The notes below the pieces were generated by a model, which was not told the DNA's origin, searched no databases, and saw only the letters and a program-made list of their open reading frames with translations. Below, in pieces: positions 47,072 to 59,900 of a stretch of DNA of 64,000 bases (position 1 is its first letter; each line of letters begins with the position of its first letter). Source of the DNA: Tribonema minus (Eukaryota; Sar; Xanthophyceae; Tribonematales; Tribonemataceae); assembly GCA_017506865.1 (NCBI GenBank), contig JAFCMP010000066.1, forward strand, positions 124,001 to 188,000. Reading direction: 5' to 3'. Made by a program: the position numbers and the translations under genes.

Positions 47072-47254
47072 CGCTATGTACAAAGATGTGCCCCTTGAAG
47101 TTACTCTTGAAGTACATCATTTTACAGTGCACATGGCCCAGTAGAGCGACTCACCACTGTGACGCGCTGGGTTTGATCTTTCTCTCTGTTGAAGTCACAA
47201 GAGGTAAAGATATGCTATCAGGGGGAGAGGGGGGATACCAGAGAGATACCAGAG

Positions 47255-48290
47255 AGATCAGTCCAGCAGACACTCCACCCCCCGCCCCTGTTTTGGTCTT
47301 TGGCTGAGATTCTTGACCCTTTGCTGGGGTTCACAACCAGAAACGCGTTGCAAGCGCCTTGCCGGCAGTGCGACCGCGGCCACTGAACTATCGCTAGGCA
47401 TGCTGCCACACGCTTGTGGCGCCCGCTGCCATCTGGTACAAATCAACATCAGATGTCATGATTGGGCTGGAGTATGTTTTTGTGTTTGCTGATGCTGCAC
47501 CTGCGTGTCTGCCCCGGCACGCCACTGTTGCCAAGTGACCCAGCAAGTACTACAGTTCAGACTGTTGATGACCAGAGTAATGAGGGTCTGCTTAGCGATG
47601 TCTTGGTCGCGGCAGCACCGCTCTCGATCTGCTGCAGTCTTTGCAGCCCGCCACCGCGCCTGTGCATTGAAGCACACCTGACGCGGAAGCTGTTGCATGA
47701 TGGTATCACAACGCATGTTTTTTTGCACTTCTCGGCTCACCATTGAAAGCAAAGGCCCTGCGACGTTTGGTATGTCAGACTTGAAATCCTGAGCTCCTCT
47801 GTGCCCGCAGCAGGAAATGCTGCAAGACTGCACCATTGTGGCACTGGTACCCTAAGCGAGCATTGATGAAAAGTACTGTGGCTGCTTGACATGAACATCT
47901 TTGATTTACTTGCAACAATTTGATGTGTTCCCTTTACCGGACGGTAGCAGCATTCTGAAAGTGCATGGTGCTGTGTCTCAGCGCGCCTCAGTCTCAGGGA
48001 TGACACACTGCACCATTGACGCACGAGCACTGTTCGTACATCAAGGCGCACAGCCTGACTGCAGCATCTGCCAGTACTCATGCTGTCCTCAAGCGGCCAT
48101 TGATGCAGCATGCCTATCTGGTTTGGTGATGTACGCTGTAGCACGAGCAGCTGCAGGCTAGTATTCCATGGCAGACTGGCATGCGTCAAGGCCCTCCCCT
48201 TTCCTGCCATGATATTCGCTTGAAACCTGTTGCCAAGTGATGTGATAGCCGCTCCTTGCGTCGCAGCATACCTATTGGCTTTGGGCATGT
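47255..48290 (+). repeat. Diverged dispersed repeat, copy 1 (related to 51055-51790)
   Basis: Collinear stretches match the 51-kb copy in the same orientation. Examples are CCGCCCC(T/C)GTT(T/C)TGGTCTTT at 47283 and 51067, GCGCCTTGCCGGCAGTG at 47353 and 51158, and the GATGTACGCTGTAGCA piece at 48127. Identity is roughly 70-80% by eye with many indels. No terminal repeats or ORF were recognised. Confidence 0.7.
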
Positions 48291-49394
48291 TCAACAAAAG
48301 ATCCGATTGCGAGTCCACTTGCAAGTCTACTCGAGAGTTAGATTCTCTGTACACGAGTAAAACTTGCGCAACCGCCGGCAGTTGGCTTTTGATGTGAGGA
48401 GGGAGGAGGAGGGCACGAAGGAGAGACAACGGAGGAGGCCCGGCAGCACCAGCAGCGTTCGGGGCCAGCCTGGCCGCTTGTGCACAACGCCCGAGAACAG
48501 GTCACAAAAGAGAGTTAGGAAATGATATTGTTTCGTCATCACCACAACAGTGTGGGCAAAATCAGGTTATCTTGTCGAAGAGAGCACAGATGTCAACTCG
48601 AAAAGGACAGCAGAAGATCTGGGACGCCCCTTGGGCACTTGCCCTTTTGGCTGTCTCGGTTTTGCGACCTCTTGCCCTGCGAGCCTGAGGTCTGTAGTTG
48701 CCTAGGGCGATGCAACAAAATCCGCAAGATGGCAAAACGCACGCCCCAGACGCTGCCACACTGTCTGACAATGGCACAACACTAGGGCGCTGGCACCAGA
48801 ATCAGCCTGGCTTTGCAGGGAGGCAAGTACATTTGCAGTCCCTTTTGGAGAGCAGCAAACGTTGCCTCTCCACAGCGCCGTCTGCCGGTCTCATCGTGGT
48901 GATATTTGTGCTCTACTAACATATCAATGCAGCTGGTGGATTAAGAGCTCAGAGGTACCATGGTGCCCACGACATAGCACGCTTGACCTACACAGTTAGA
49001 GTAATCAGCAGCTATCGTACCAATCCCTCTCACTAGAAAGGGCACCATGGCCTGAGCTTCAAGCGTAGTTTCAGCAACAAACACCTAGCTGCAACGGCCA
49101 CGGGCCAGGCGAAAACCTGGTCTTGAGGAGCCTCTGCAGCGTGGAAGGGGATCAGGGTGCGTCCCTCTGTGGCGGCCCCCCCAACCCGCTGCTCTCGCAG
49201 AGGGCTCTGTGGACACTGCGTGATTGCCTCACGACAGTTCTGTGGCACTGACGGCGGTTGAGCGATGTTCATGCAACACTGAATCGCGGGAGGGGGATGG
49301 CTGCCCCCTCCTCTGGGGGCATGGGAGATCCACCGTCCCCATGCTCGCCGGGCCGCCCCTGTGTCCGCTGCAGCCGTAGCGGTATGTATGCATA

Positions 49395-49602
49395 ACTTGT
49401 GTGCGCCCAGGTGTTGTCGACACAATGCATCTTGGTACCTGTACGACCAGGTGTTGTCGATACAACGCATCTCGGTACCTGTGCGACTTACTGCCGTACA
49501 GGTACCAAGATGCGAATGTCGTACATACAGGTACTGAGATGCGTTGTATGTCGTACAGGTACCGAGATGCGTTGTATCGACAACACCTGGGCGCACACGT
49601 GA
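49395..49602. repeat. Short palindrome built of repeated GGTACCGAGATGCGTTGTA units
   Basis: The left side begins TGTGCGCCCAGGTGTTGTCG and the right side ends with its reverse complement. Inside, units containing AGGTACC and GATGCGTTGTATCGAC alternate in both directions, with at least five unit copies. The whole tract could extrude as a cruciform. No coding sense was found. Confidence 0.9.
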
Positions 49603-51054
49603 TAAGGATTGCATGTGTAGATAGCAAACTTCAACTTCTAGCGGGCTTTTTCCTCTGCCACGGTCTCGACCTTGCCGAGGTGCGGGTGCTTGGCAGCGGG
49701 CCTTAGCTAAGCCTAGGCAAGCTCGCTGCTGTACTGACAGAGACCCGGGTGAGTGGATCAATTGCCTCAGCAGGCTGCTTCCTGCTGCTGTCTGGTGGAA
49801 ACGACTCAAAAGATTGTAGAGGTCTAGGTGACAAGGTATGGTTAGCCGCAAGTGCCTTTCAGCAATGAGTCAACGACCGTGGTTGCTGCTGCTGCGGCAA
49901 TTGGCCACGAGTCAAACAGTGTCACCATATCCACAGTAGTCAGAAGACTTGTGTGTGCAAGCTTTTTAGCGTTCGAGGCATCCTTGAATTGCTACATAGC
50001 AATGGCCTTGCAGCACTCTGTTTTCAAAGCTGGTATTAGTGAATTGCAATCTGTTTGGTAAGCCAAGTAGACGTGTGTTGCAGGCAAAGCCACCTGCCAG
50101 TACAGCGGAACGACATAGCCGCCACAGCTGCCGCAGTGGTCATCAGTACTTTAAAAAGTTGCAGTAATGTTCACAGGCGTTGACGAGTTATCATAACCGG
50201 CCACAGTGGAACATTCGCCACGCCTGCTGCTGCGGATCATCTTCAAGTTTGCAGTGCCTCTTTTTCAACTGCAGCTCAGTCTGCGCAGCCGCGGCACATT
50301 GTCAAGAAACTTGCGCCCAAGGTGAGCGACAGGTTCATGTCACGTGCTTTGGATTGCCAGAGGTTTGATGTTGACTGCGAATCTTGGGGAATGGTCCGGT
50401 CTTGTGCACTGTCACATGTAGCATTGTAGCATCCACTCTGGAATTGACCAAGGCATGTGTGCTCAGGGCTTCTGTGTCACGCTTGACTGCCTTGCAATTC
50501 TAGCAGTTCCTTCGCAACACATTCTGCATTGATTCTGTGTGTGTGCGTGTGTGTACATGTATCTGTTTCTTGAAACGTGTGTTGGCAGCAGGCCAACTTT
50601 GAGAGAACGGCATGTTGACAGCATTTACATGCTTACCTGCCCCATGACTTGTGCACGACAAACCTGCAGCTGAGTGTGTGTGTGTTGCGTTTTTGTCGTC
50701 TGAGCATGTATGCAGGGGCCAGCTCTCCATCACATTTCTTCAAAACATGGTCACCGCGCAACGAAAGGGATGTGCGCTGTAACACAAGCGCCGGTGGCAG
50801 AGTAGGCTAGCAGCATCATGAAGCTAGCCATTGTACATGTCATTGACTACCGCACTGCTCATCACGTTCCACAAGAATTGTCTCCTCGATTGCAGTTGAT
50901 TGGCTGCTGTGCTGTGTCTGCCGCACGCATCCTGCGACGCTACATAATTACGATGCTGTTTGGACTATCAGAGTTTTTGAGCTGTAAACATTGAGCACAT
51001 TCTACTCTGTTCTTTTTGCTTTGTCTAGCCTTGTCTGCTGCTTGTGCCAGCCAC

Positions 51055-51790
51055 TCTTCTGTACTCTCATCTATCCCGCCCCCGTTCTGGTCTTTTGTTG
51101 GAATTCTCAACTCTTTTGGTAGGATTCACGATTAGACTTATGCATATGCGTTTCATGCGCCTTGCCGGCAGTGTGACTGTGGGCATTGGCTTGTTGCGCA
51201 AGCATGCTGCCACACGCACCCGCTGCCATCCTGATTCAAATCAACACCAGAGGTCATGTCCGGCTGTTGCATCGTTTTCGTGATTGCTGCTGATGTTGCG
51301 CCACTGTGTCTGCCCTGCATGCCAATGTTGCCACAAGGAACCAAATGTCAAAAGGCATATTGGTTGTAGGGCAATTCTGACTATAGATCACACCAGACTA
51401 GTGGGTCTGTTTGGCCCTCTTTTGGTCAGCACTACTCTGGTTTGCTGCAAGTGCATCTCGTCAGCTGGCGCTGTATATCAATGCACGAGCAACAGTTTGC
51501 ACGTCAAGGCACAAGCATTGTTGCAGCATCTTTCCAGTTCTCATGCTGTCTCATGGCAGCCACCCTTGCCTCACCTGGTTCGCTGATGTATGCTGTAGCA
51601 AGGTAGCTGCGGCAGTTCAGCAAATATGGGCTCCTTACATGCCAAGATGAGGCCCTTTCCTGTCACGCTACTACTACGACTACTACACCTGTTACTACTA
51701 CACCTGTTGCCCAAGTAATGTGCTAAATTGCTCTTCACATCAAGTTGCAGCGCAGCCTCAGCCTAGGCTTCATTGGGCATGCGTGGATGC
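51055..51790 (+). repeat. Diverged dispersed repeat, copy 2
   Basis: Partner of 47255-48290. It is shorter, carries a small CTACTACTAC microsatellite near 51670-51706, and ends in CAAGTTGCAGCGCAGCCTCAG-like sequence. The family is unknown. Confidence 0.7.
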
Positions 51791-52611
51791 TGTGTGTATG
51801 CTTCCTCAAAATTTAAGACAGCATTCCCATGCTTGAAAGCTTCAAATGTGCTATATGCGTGCTACATACAGTGTGATTGGTGCCTATGGTTGGGCGCGAT
51901 GGGTACATTGGCGATTGATGTGCATTGCTTGTTTGTATGTACCGCAATGAACAGTGTCTGAAATGTGCACTGGGTGAATCACAGCACTTCCCGCGCACGT
52001 CTTTGTTGCTTCTCATTCCTCAAATTACTGTAACTACCTTGCGTTGCAGGTTGATTTTGGACGAAGTTGGATGTAGAGCATCTGAAGCATTGAGCAGCAG
52101 CAGCGCTCTTGCCACTCATCGTGACTTTGAAGGCAGAACTTGGTGGCGATGCTGCCCCTGCGGTGGTAGAACTGCAATGGCAATCTCATGCAACATGCAT
52201 GCTGGTAATAATTTGAAAACAATGCCAGTGCATTCAATTGCCACCAGACAAGTGGGGGGCTTTTCAGATGTGTGCACCAAACAAGTGGGGGCTTTTGAGA
52301 AGCGTGCACATGTGGCTCAACTGCTTTTGCACCTGCTAAGCTCGTACCGCTAGGCGCCTATAGGCATTGAATTGCTGCCAACAGAGCAAGCCCACCGTTG
52401 CCATTGCATGCCCCAGTGTGTACATTTCTGACATGCCGTGCGGTGCTGTTGCTGTCGCTGTCTCCAGACATCCCCAAAGGCAAGACCACATCAAACGCGA
52501 CCCCAAGTGCGCCACTGCCTCTCAGCGCCGGGCTTCGCGCATCCAACCCCGTGCGCATCTTTGCGCCATTGCTGCGGCTCGCTGAGGACGGAGATGCCAC
52601 CATGAGGGTTG

Positions 52612-53640
52612 GCGATGCTCAGATCATGAAGCCTGCTGCAGCTGAGGCAGACGTCGTCGCCCAACCGACTTTCACCATAGCTCGCACGGGAGTGTTTGAA
52701 GGCATTGACCAGTACGACCTGCTGCGCGCCTCACCAGCGGTCGCATGCCTGCCCCGCACGGTGTCAACTCTGTGCGCCAGGGGGCTCACTTAGGTCGATG
52801 TGCACATCAGCTGCCCGGCCTTGGACCCTGCCTCGGTCATCATGATGGCCAGGCGCGCCGAACCCATCGCGGCCAGCAATGCCGATTGCTGCGCCGCTGC
52901 CTTCACGGTCGCGGGGCTTCAAGTCAGAGTATCTGCACCCCAGGGCCTGCTGCCCTCAGGCATGGAGCAGGACAGCTTCATACAGCGCATTACGACCATG
53001 CATGCTGCGTGGCTGCAGCACTCTGGCTCGCTGGCTCCGCCAGCATTCCGCAGCTCCCCGCCATGGCTGGTGTGCGCGAGGCGCTCTCGTCGCTTCAGAA
53101 TCTCAAAAGTGGCGAGAGTGCCTCTCAAAAGCGGCGAGAGCGCCTCGCGCACAGCGGCCATGCATGGCGGGGAACTGTTCCAGGTTGCTGGCAGAGAGAG
53201 CGGGCCAGAGAGCTGCAGCCACGCGCGGCAGAGCATGCATCATGGTCTGAACGCACTGCGCGAAGCTGTACTGCTCCCTGTGTGAGGGCAGCAGCGGGGC
53301 TGATAGCCTCCTGACTTGCAGTTCTTTAAATGCGCAGGCAGCAGCGTAGCAGTAGGCATTGCTGGCCGCGATAAATTTGGTGCCCATTGTCGCCGTCACA
53401 ACCAAGGTACTAAGGGTAGGGTCCAAGACCAGGCAGCAGATGTGCACATCGACCCAAGTGGGCCCGCTGGCGCAGAGAGTTGACACCGTGCGGGGGAGGC
53501 ATGCGACAGCTGGCGAGGAGCAGCAGGTCGTTACGATACTGGTCAAAGCCTGTCAGGACTCCAGCGCGAGCGATGGTGAAAGCTGGTGTGGCGACGACGT
53601 CTGCTTCAGCTGCAGCAGGCAGCATGCGCCGAGCACTAAC
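52612..53640. repeat. Large diverged palindrome of a coding-like remnant, centred near 53,118
   Basis: Two arms of about 510 bp are reverse complements over their whole length, at roughly 80% identity by eye, meeting at a CTCAAAAG(T/C)GGCGAGAG core. Each arm read outward-in codes PAAAEADVV, then FTIAR, then GVNS/TVSTLCAR-like peptides, so it once carried protein sequence. I do not recognise the family, and both arms are broken. It is an inverted duplication of an old gene or element fragment. Confidence 0.8.
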
Positions 53641-53963
53641 CCCGGCGGCTGCGCACTAAGCAGTGCACACGATTGTTCCGCTTTCAAACTTTGTTTTGAC
53701 ATGTTGCAGAAGGCGCCCTGTTGCAGCATAAATAATGTATTTTCTTGCCCGTCACTACAGATCGCTAGCGCATGCGCAAATGGCACAACACGACGGCACA
53801 GCAGCAACACTGGTGCAGCTGCCCTTGGCAGGCACTGCAACTGCCTATCGCAGCTGCCAACTGCTGCTGCAAAACACTAATCTTGCTTCTGCAAGACATT
53901 GACCGCGTCAGGTCCACTGATAGGCCATAATCTGCTTTGCAGAATTTCATACTTCAAGAAGTA

Positions 53964-56900
53964 TCAGTTTACAATGTCCACCATTGGCGGGATGTCTTCG
54001 CTGTCCTCCTCCAGCTTGATCAGTAGCAAAGCTGCGTGGTCCATAATGTTGCGCCCGGCCTTATTCATGAGTCTGCGGTCAGACACGCAGAGAGAAGGCA
54101 AAAGTGGGAGGTCACTGATCCAATGTGTCACAGCCGAACAGTTAAACATGAGCATATCAATAGCCATTGGCACTCTGGGGTGTACCCATGCTGAAAGTCA
54201 GATGCACTCCTGCAGTTGGGATCAGTACCTATAAATCTCTTCTAGAAACTTAGAGTACTGCGCGGGTAGCATCACTTTGTGCAACGTCTCATTCAATTGC
54301 ATTCAATACGGCAGGCGCATGTTGGGGCACTGAACAGACATTGCGACTGCGGTGTTAGACAATGACTTATCTCACTGACAGATCATTTTGAAAAGTTGTG
54401 CATTTTCTGTAGTCCTTGTTCCACAGTTGCAATCAGTTGCTGTGCTTCAGCCAGGTGCTGCTAAAAAGAATGAAATCAAGTCGCATGGATGCTCAAACAT
54501 GCAGGTCCTCGATGTAGGAGTTTGCCACGAGTAACAGCTGAGCTGCGGAGCAACCAATAGAGCGTAGTCCAAGCACTTCTACAAACAGCATTAGTGCTCA
54601 AGTGACCAGCATAGACGATCCAAACTCTAAAGTGCGGAGAAGTGCCAAGCAGCATCTGATTTGTTTGTTGGAAAAATTCTGCATGCCGGCTGAGGTTGCG
54701 TACGCAAGGAGACGCATGTGTCACAGCAGGGCTGAGCAGACAAAGCAGAAGTGGTCTGGATGGGGACTTTGAAGAAGGAACTAGCTCACATGCAGCGAGA
54801 GTGACAGCAGCAATCAGCTCCAAGCAACACAGTTTGGCGTCACAATGTCCTGTCATCTTAGTAGAGCTTCATCGTAGAGCAGTGTATAGAAAGGTTCATC
54901 ATGCAGCAGTGTGCACTTGCAGAGCCCTAAGGGATAAAAACGGCATTCATTGGCTCGCGACATCAAACGTCACAAGGGGGAAGGCCAGATCTGTCACACG
55001 GTGTTGCGCGGCGCAGACTCACCTTGTGTAGGCATTTGCACTGTGAGCGCAAATGATGTTGTGGTGTGTGGGCATCAAGACCGCGCCAAAGTCCACAATA
55101 ACCTGCACTCGTGGTGCCATGCGGAAGCGAGATGCAAGCACAAATTAGATGTGTGACATGTTTGAGCACTGCAAGTGAGTCAAGCAGCGTTTCAGCTGTT
55201 GACAGTGGTGATGATACTCCAAAAAGCCACGTTCGTTTTGCAGCCTTTCTGAAACAACTTCCGCCAGGATGAGTGCATGAACACGCCCCGAGCTGGCCTT
55301 GGTGGGGGACTGCTTCAAGTACGCCATCACCATTTGCAGTGAAAGCATCAACAAAGCAGGTTTCAAGAGGGCAACTACTGAGACGCAATGCGCCTCAGCA
55401 ATGCTTCAACTATGCATGAGGCGATGCACACCGTCTCCTGGGGGCTCAGTTTTTAACGACAAGCATTGCAATGTGCAATGCGTCACCAGCTCGACTCTCA
55501 CCTTGGTCCAACCTAAAGAGTTCAAACACTGCGCCATCTCCACCTCCGCACGCTTCCCTCTGCCGTCCACAGAAGATGGCCCTGTGCCCCCCCCCCCATC
55601 GCTGCGTGGTCCCCCCATTTCCCCCTGCATCAGCTCTGCTGCTGGCGCCACCACAAGTCCGCCGCTACCCCCCTCAGACATGCCCGCGCCGCAACTGCCC
55701 TGAACTTCAACTTCAACATGAAGTTCAGCTTCAAGTTGAGAGGCAGCGCTTGCCCCTTCGGACAGCGACGGCTGGCGCCACAAAGGGGCGGAATTGCGGT
55801 GCACCTGTTCATCCACTATGATGCCGTGCGGTCTGCCAATGATCCAGTGGCGCGGGTGCTGCTTGGGCACGCGCTGCTGCACAACGCCGCAGCACGCAGA
55901 GTGCGCGCAGTCGAGGAGAGAGGAGCGGGTGCCGGCTGTTGAGCACGCGCATCTCAGAGCATGGCGAACGCCAACCTCACAGCTGCTAAAATCAGCCTCA
56001 CAGCCGCGAAAGCCGCGCAAGCAGTGGTTGGCTGAGCGCTGCTGCGTCTGACGCAGTACAAGCAGTGAAGAAGCAGAGTTGGCTTCAATGATAGTAAGCA
56101 ACCGGGCTAGGGGCATGGATTTGACAGATCAGCAGCAGTACATGGCAGCTCATGATCAAGCATGGTTCATTGTGACTGCACTATGGCAACACGTTGCCTT
56201 CAATAACTGTGGGCGTATGGCTGTGCCTGTTCACACATCTTCTCATGCATCGTCACCTCCTCCCAGCAACACCCCTGCTGCTCGTGAGCACAAAAGTGTG
56301 GCGTACCTTCACTGGTTGTGGCTCGATGGCAGCAGTCCTGCAAGCGGACAACTCGGAAGCGTTTCCAGCATTAAAAAACACATTGGCTACCGCACGAAAT
56401 ATGGCATGACGAAGTGTGAAGCAACAGTGTGTTGACTACCCACGTTTTGAGTCCAATGCGAATGTGCTGTGTGGCATGAAATGAAATGTCATAGTTTGTG
56501 TTGGCTGCAGGCCACGCCATTGAAAGTGTATGACGCAGCATCAATGGGTGAATTTAATTTAATGAATTTACCCTCAGCATCGTCTGGTGCTCTGCTGCAC
56601 CGGTGCTCTGCTGCAATTCTACCTCCTGTAATTGTATGTGCAAGCCCCCGATTCAGAAGAGTGAAATAGTGACTTGCGCAAAATTTTATACATGCATGCG
56701 GCTGAACCAGCTTAAATCCATTTTGGCCTCAGGTGTAATGTTTTACGAAACACAAAATGCAAAATGCATTCTTCAAGGTATGTCGTCAGTAGATAGAAGT
56801 CAAACTGCACCCCCCACATCACCAAGTTTTGGTCTACTTTCAAACATTGAGATGGAGCTGGCGTTGTGAGAAGGTATCAAAGCCACTGCGCCACAGGCCA

Positions 56901-59900
56901 CCTATTGAACAAGTCATAAGTGAAGTACATTCTGGGAGCTTGAGCACCAGGTCTGTAGCTCGCCAGCAGCGCACGCAGCCACGCCTCTAAACATCATTGC
57001 AGACACTCAAAACATTTCATAAAAGCAGTAGGGTCAAGGTTAAGGTGGAATTGAATTGCATGTGCCTTCAGCAACCGTGACTATTCTCTTCCGTTGCTTG
57101 CTACACATGAAATACTTTTGAAATACTTCCGAGTTTGACATCTACCTCTAGGAGTATCCATGAACATTTTGCACAGGACTCCAGGGTACGAAGCGTCACG
57201 TTCCATCATCAGCTAAGCTGCAGCATGCACAGCACGAACGAGACCTGCAACCAATTCAGCACATTCATGACTGCGCACACGCACTTTGCCGAGCATCATC
57301 ACGAGGACCCCCACCTGAGGGGCACCATGGCGTCGCCGCGCATGTTGGCGTAGACGTGGCGCCGCTTGAATGATGCCAGCGCGTCCAGAAATTGGCGGCT
57401 GCAGGCCATCTGGCAGCGATCAGCGCCAAGCACAAACGCTATCAGGCATGTACTTGATAACTAAATCTATTTGGCGCTTATGTTTGACTGCCACTCTCTG
57501 GAGCGTTCTATCGTATCCACCCGGGGGTGTGGCCATTCACTGGCCTGGTCACTCTGTGTATGAGCGATGACACCGGCATGTATGTACAGGGGGGTGCTGT
57601 GTATGCATGTGTGTACGATGACACTTCTGGGTGACTTGCTGGCCTGCTGGCTACGTATCCGCCATGGAAGAGCTTGAGGACCATGCCTCCTCAGCACATG
57701 TATATATATCCGTCTAGAGTACATGTATACACTTCACGAAGTAAACATCTTGACACATAAACATCGCGGTGACCGGAATCATGTTGATTGGCCTGCTTGA
57801 CTTTGTTGGATTACAAAGAGATTGTAACTGGCACATTGCGGTGCAGGTCACATGGCAGCAGGCATGCAGCACATTGCCATCAGTGTTTGCTGCACCGTTT
57901 GAAGCAAAGCAGTGCACATGACTAGAACACTCGTGCAATGCCAAGCAGCCCTTGTCTGGTCTTTGCGACCGCAGAAGGCGGTGGCGACTGAGCTCACTCC
58001 TGTCGCCACAGCGCGTGAAACTAATTGCTCACGGAGCCCACCAGGCACAGATATGACTGCATGAAGTGATGAGCTCAGGTCTGCACATCCAAAAAAAGGT
58101 CAGACTGGCAACCCCGTATTTTAAAGGTGACCACACGCAGAACCTACAACCACTTCAGAGCCTGGCCAGAACTTCTGTTACTGGTCTTTCAATGCATGGC
58201 CTTCCCTCTTGCTAACACCAATTTCAAGATCTTTAGGTCTTGAGTCTCATCCTGCGCTGTAAGGTCGTACGCCACCTCCACCCCCATCGCGAGCTCACTG
58301 CGACTGCTGTTGACAAAACATCACAAGAGCATTAGGCTCCCTTTGATGAACAAAAATTCTCCGGCAGACACCGTGCATGTAGGTTCAAAGTAAAAAAAAT
58401 GCCATATATGTCGCGACATACTCCGCGTAGGAAAATACCACTGTCACCGATTGAGATCGCTGTGACATACCATGTCCGCCACTGATCAACGGCGTCTTGA
58501 AATGGTCAATCAGCCACAATCACCTGCTTCATCAGAGGCTCCTGCCCCTTGGCGCCGTCCGTCAGGAACAGCTCCCTGCCGGTCTGCCCAAAGAGCACTG
58601 CCGCCAGTGGCAGCATCACCCTTGGGTAGGTGACGCCCCACGTGTAGCGCCGCACGCCAAGGTGGGGCGTGGCTATTGTCTGCAGGTAGTGGAATAAGTT
58701 GAAGTCCGATCCGTCACATCAGAGTGATGCGTTGTCAGGTGAGGAAGTGCATCATGGCGCATGCAGTGCTCAGCAATTTCATTGCCTTTGGGTACATGAC
58801 GTGTAGCGCCGCATGCCGAGGTGGGGCGTGGCGATTGTCTGCAGGTAGCGGAATGGGCGTTGAAGTCTAAAGCTTCATGTATGTGGTTTGATGTATGTAT
58901 GTGGATGGAATAAGCGTTGGAGATTGAGCCTTCACATCGGAATGATGTGTTGTAAGGTGGATTGCAGCAGTACTCATCATGGCGCATGCAGTGCTCAGCA
59001 ACATCATTGCCTTTGGGTAGGTGACGCCCCACGAATAGCGCCGCACGTTCAGGTGGGGCGTGGCGATTGTCTGCAGGTAGTGGAATGGGCGTTGAAGTCT
59101 GAAATTTCATGTACGTGGTGTGATGTATTTGAAGGTGGATTGCAGCAGTGCTCATCATGGCGCATGCAGCGCACGCACGCCGAGGTGGGGCGTGGCGATT
59201 GTCTGCGGGTAGTGGAACGCGCGTTGAAGCTCAAAAGTGCATGTACGTGGTGTGATGTATTCAGTGGATTGCAGCAGCGCTCGTCATCGTGCATGCACAG
59301 GCGCTGAGACGCTAACGCAAGGCTGGGTTTAGAGTCGCTTCTCACATACTTCTTAAGGTAATTTTTGGATTGCTACTTGAATTGAGAGAAAGTAGACTCA
59401 GGGGTCATGGTAGGGAGTGCAACTCGAGGGTATGAGTAGGTAGCCCAGCATAAAACATGACGGTATGTTTGACCATTGACCCCTACCACACGGCCTCCCT
59501 GCCCCCCTTTTTCCGAGCCGATGATAGGTCTACCATTAACATGCTGCTGTTCACAGATGTGTATTGTACTGGTAATATACGCGTGGGAATTGCGCGCACG
59601 CGCGTGTACACATGCATACAGCAGCATGCTGCATCATGTGTCAATGCGAGGGAGAGGGGCGGCTTCCAGGGGGAAGAAGGCCTAGATCATCAGCCAAGTA
59701 GAAGAAGAGTGCTCAGGTACAGAAGAGATTAAAGAAGAAATTGCGACCAATCAGGGACCACGTTACATTGGGCAATGCGCGTCAAGTACAGAGGCGGCAG
59801 GCGTCGCACTGCTACACCGCAAAATACAGGGACTTACGCCCGACAATCAAGTACCCTTCAAACACAATCTGAAGGATAAGAAGCCGCAAACTGCCTTTTT

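Larger units (their letters stand above)
47072..53963. other. Gene-free stretch between G-alpha and the lipase gene
   Basis: No supportable gene was found in 6.9 kb. It holds a diverged dispersed repeat pair, a short palindrome (about 49.4-49.6 kb) and a 1-kb palindrome of coding-like remnant (52.6-53.6 kb). A poorly conserved gene cannot be excluded. Confidence 0.45.

Noticed and set aside
47072-52600. Several 60-140 codon ORFs on both strands as genes
   Set aside because: None shows family motifs or consistent splice borders, and several fall in the dispersed repeats or the palindrome.
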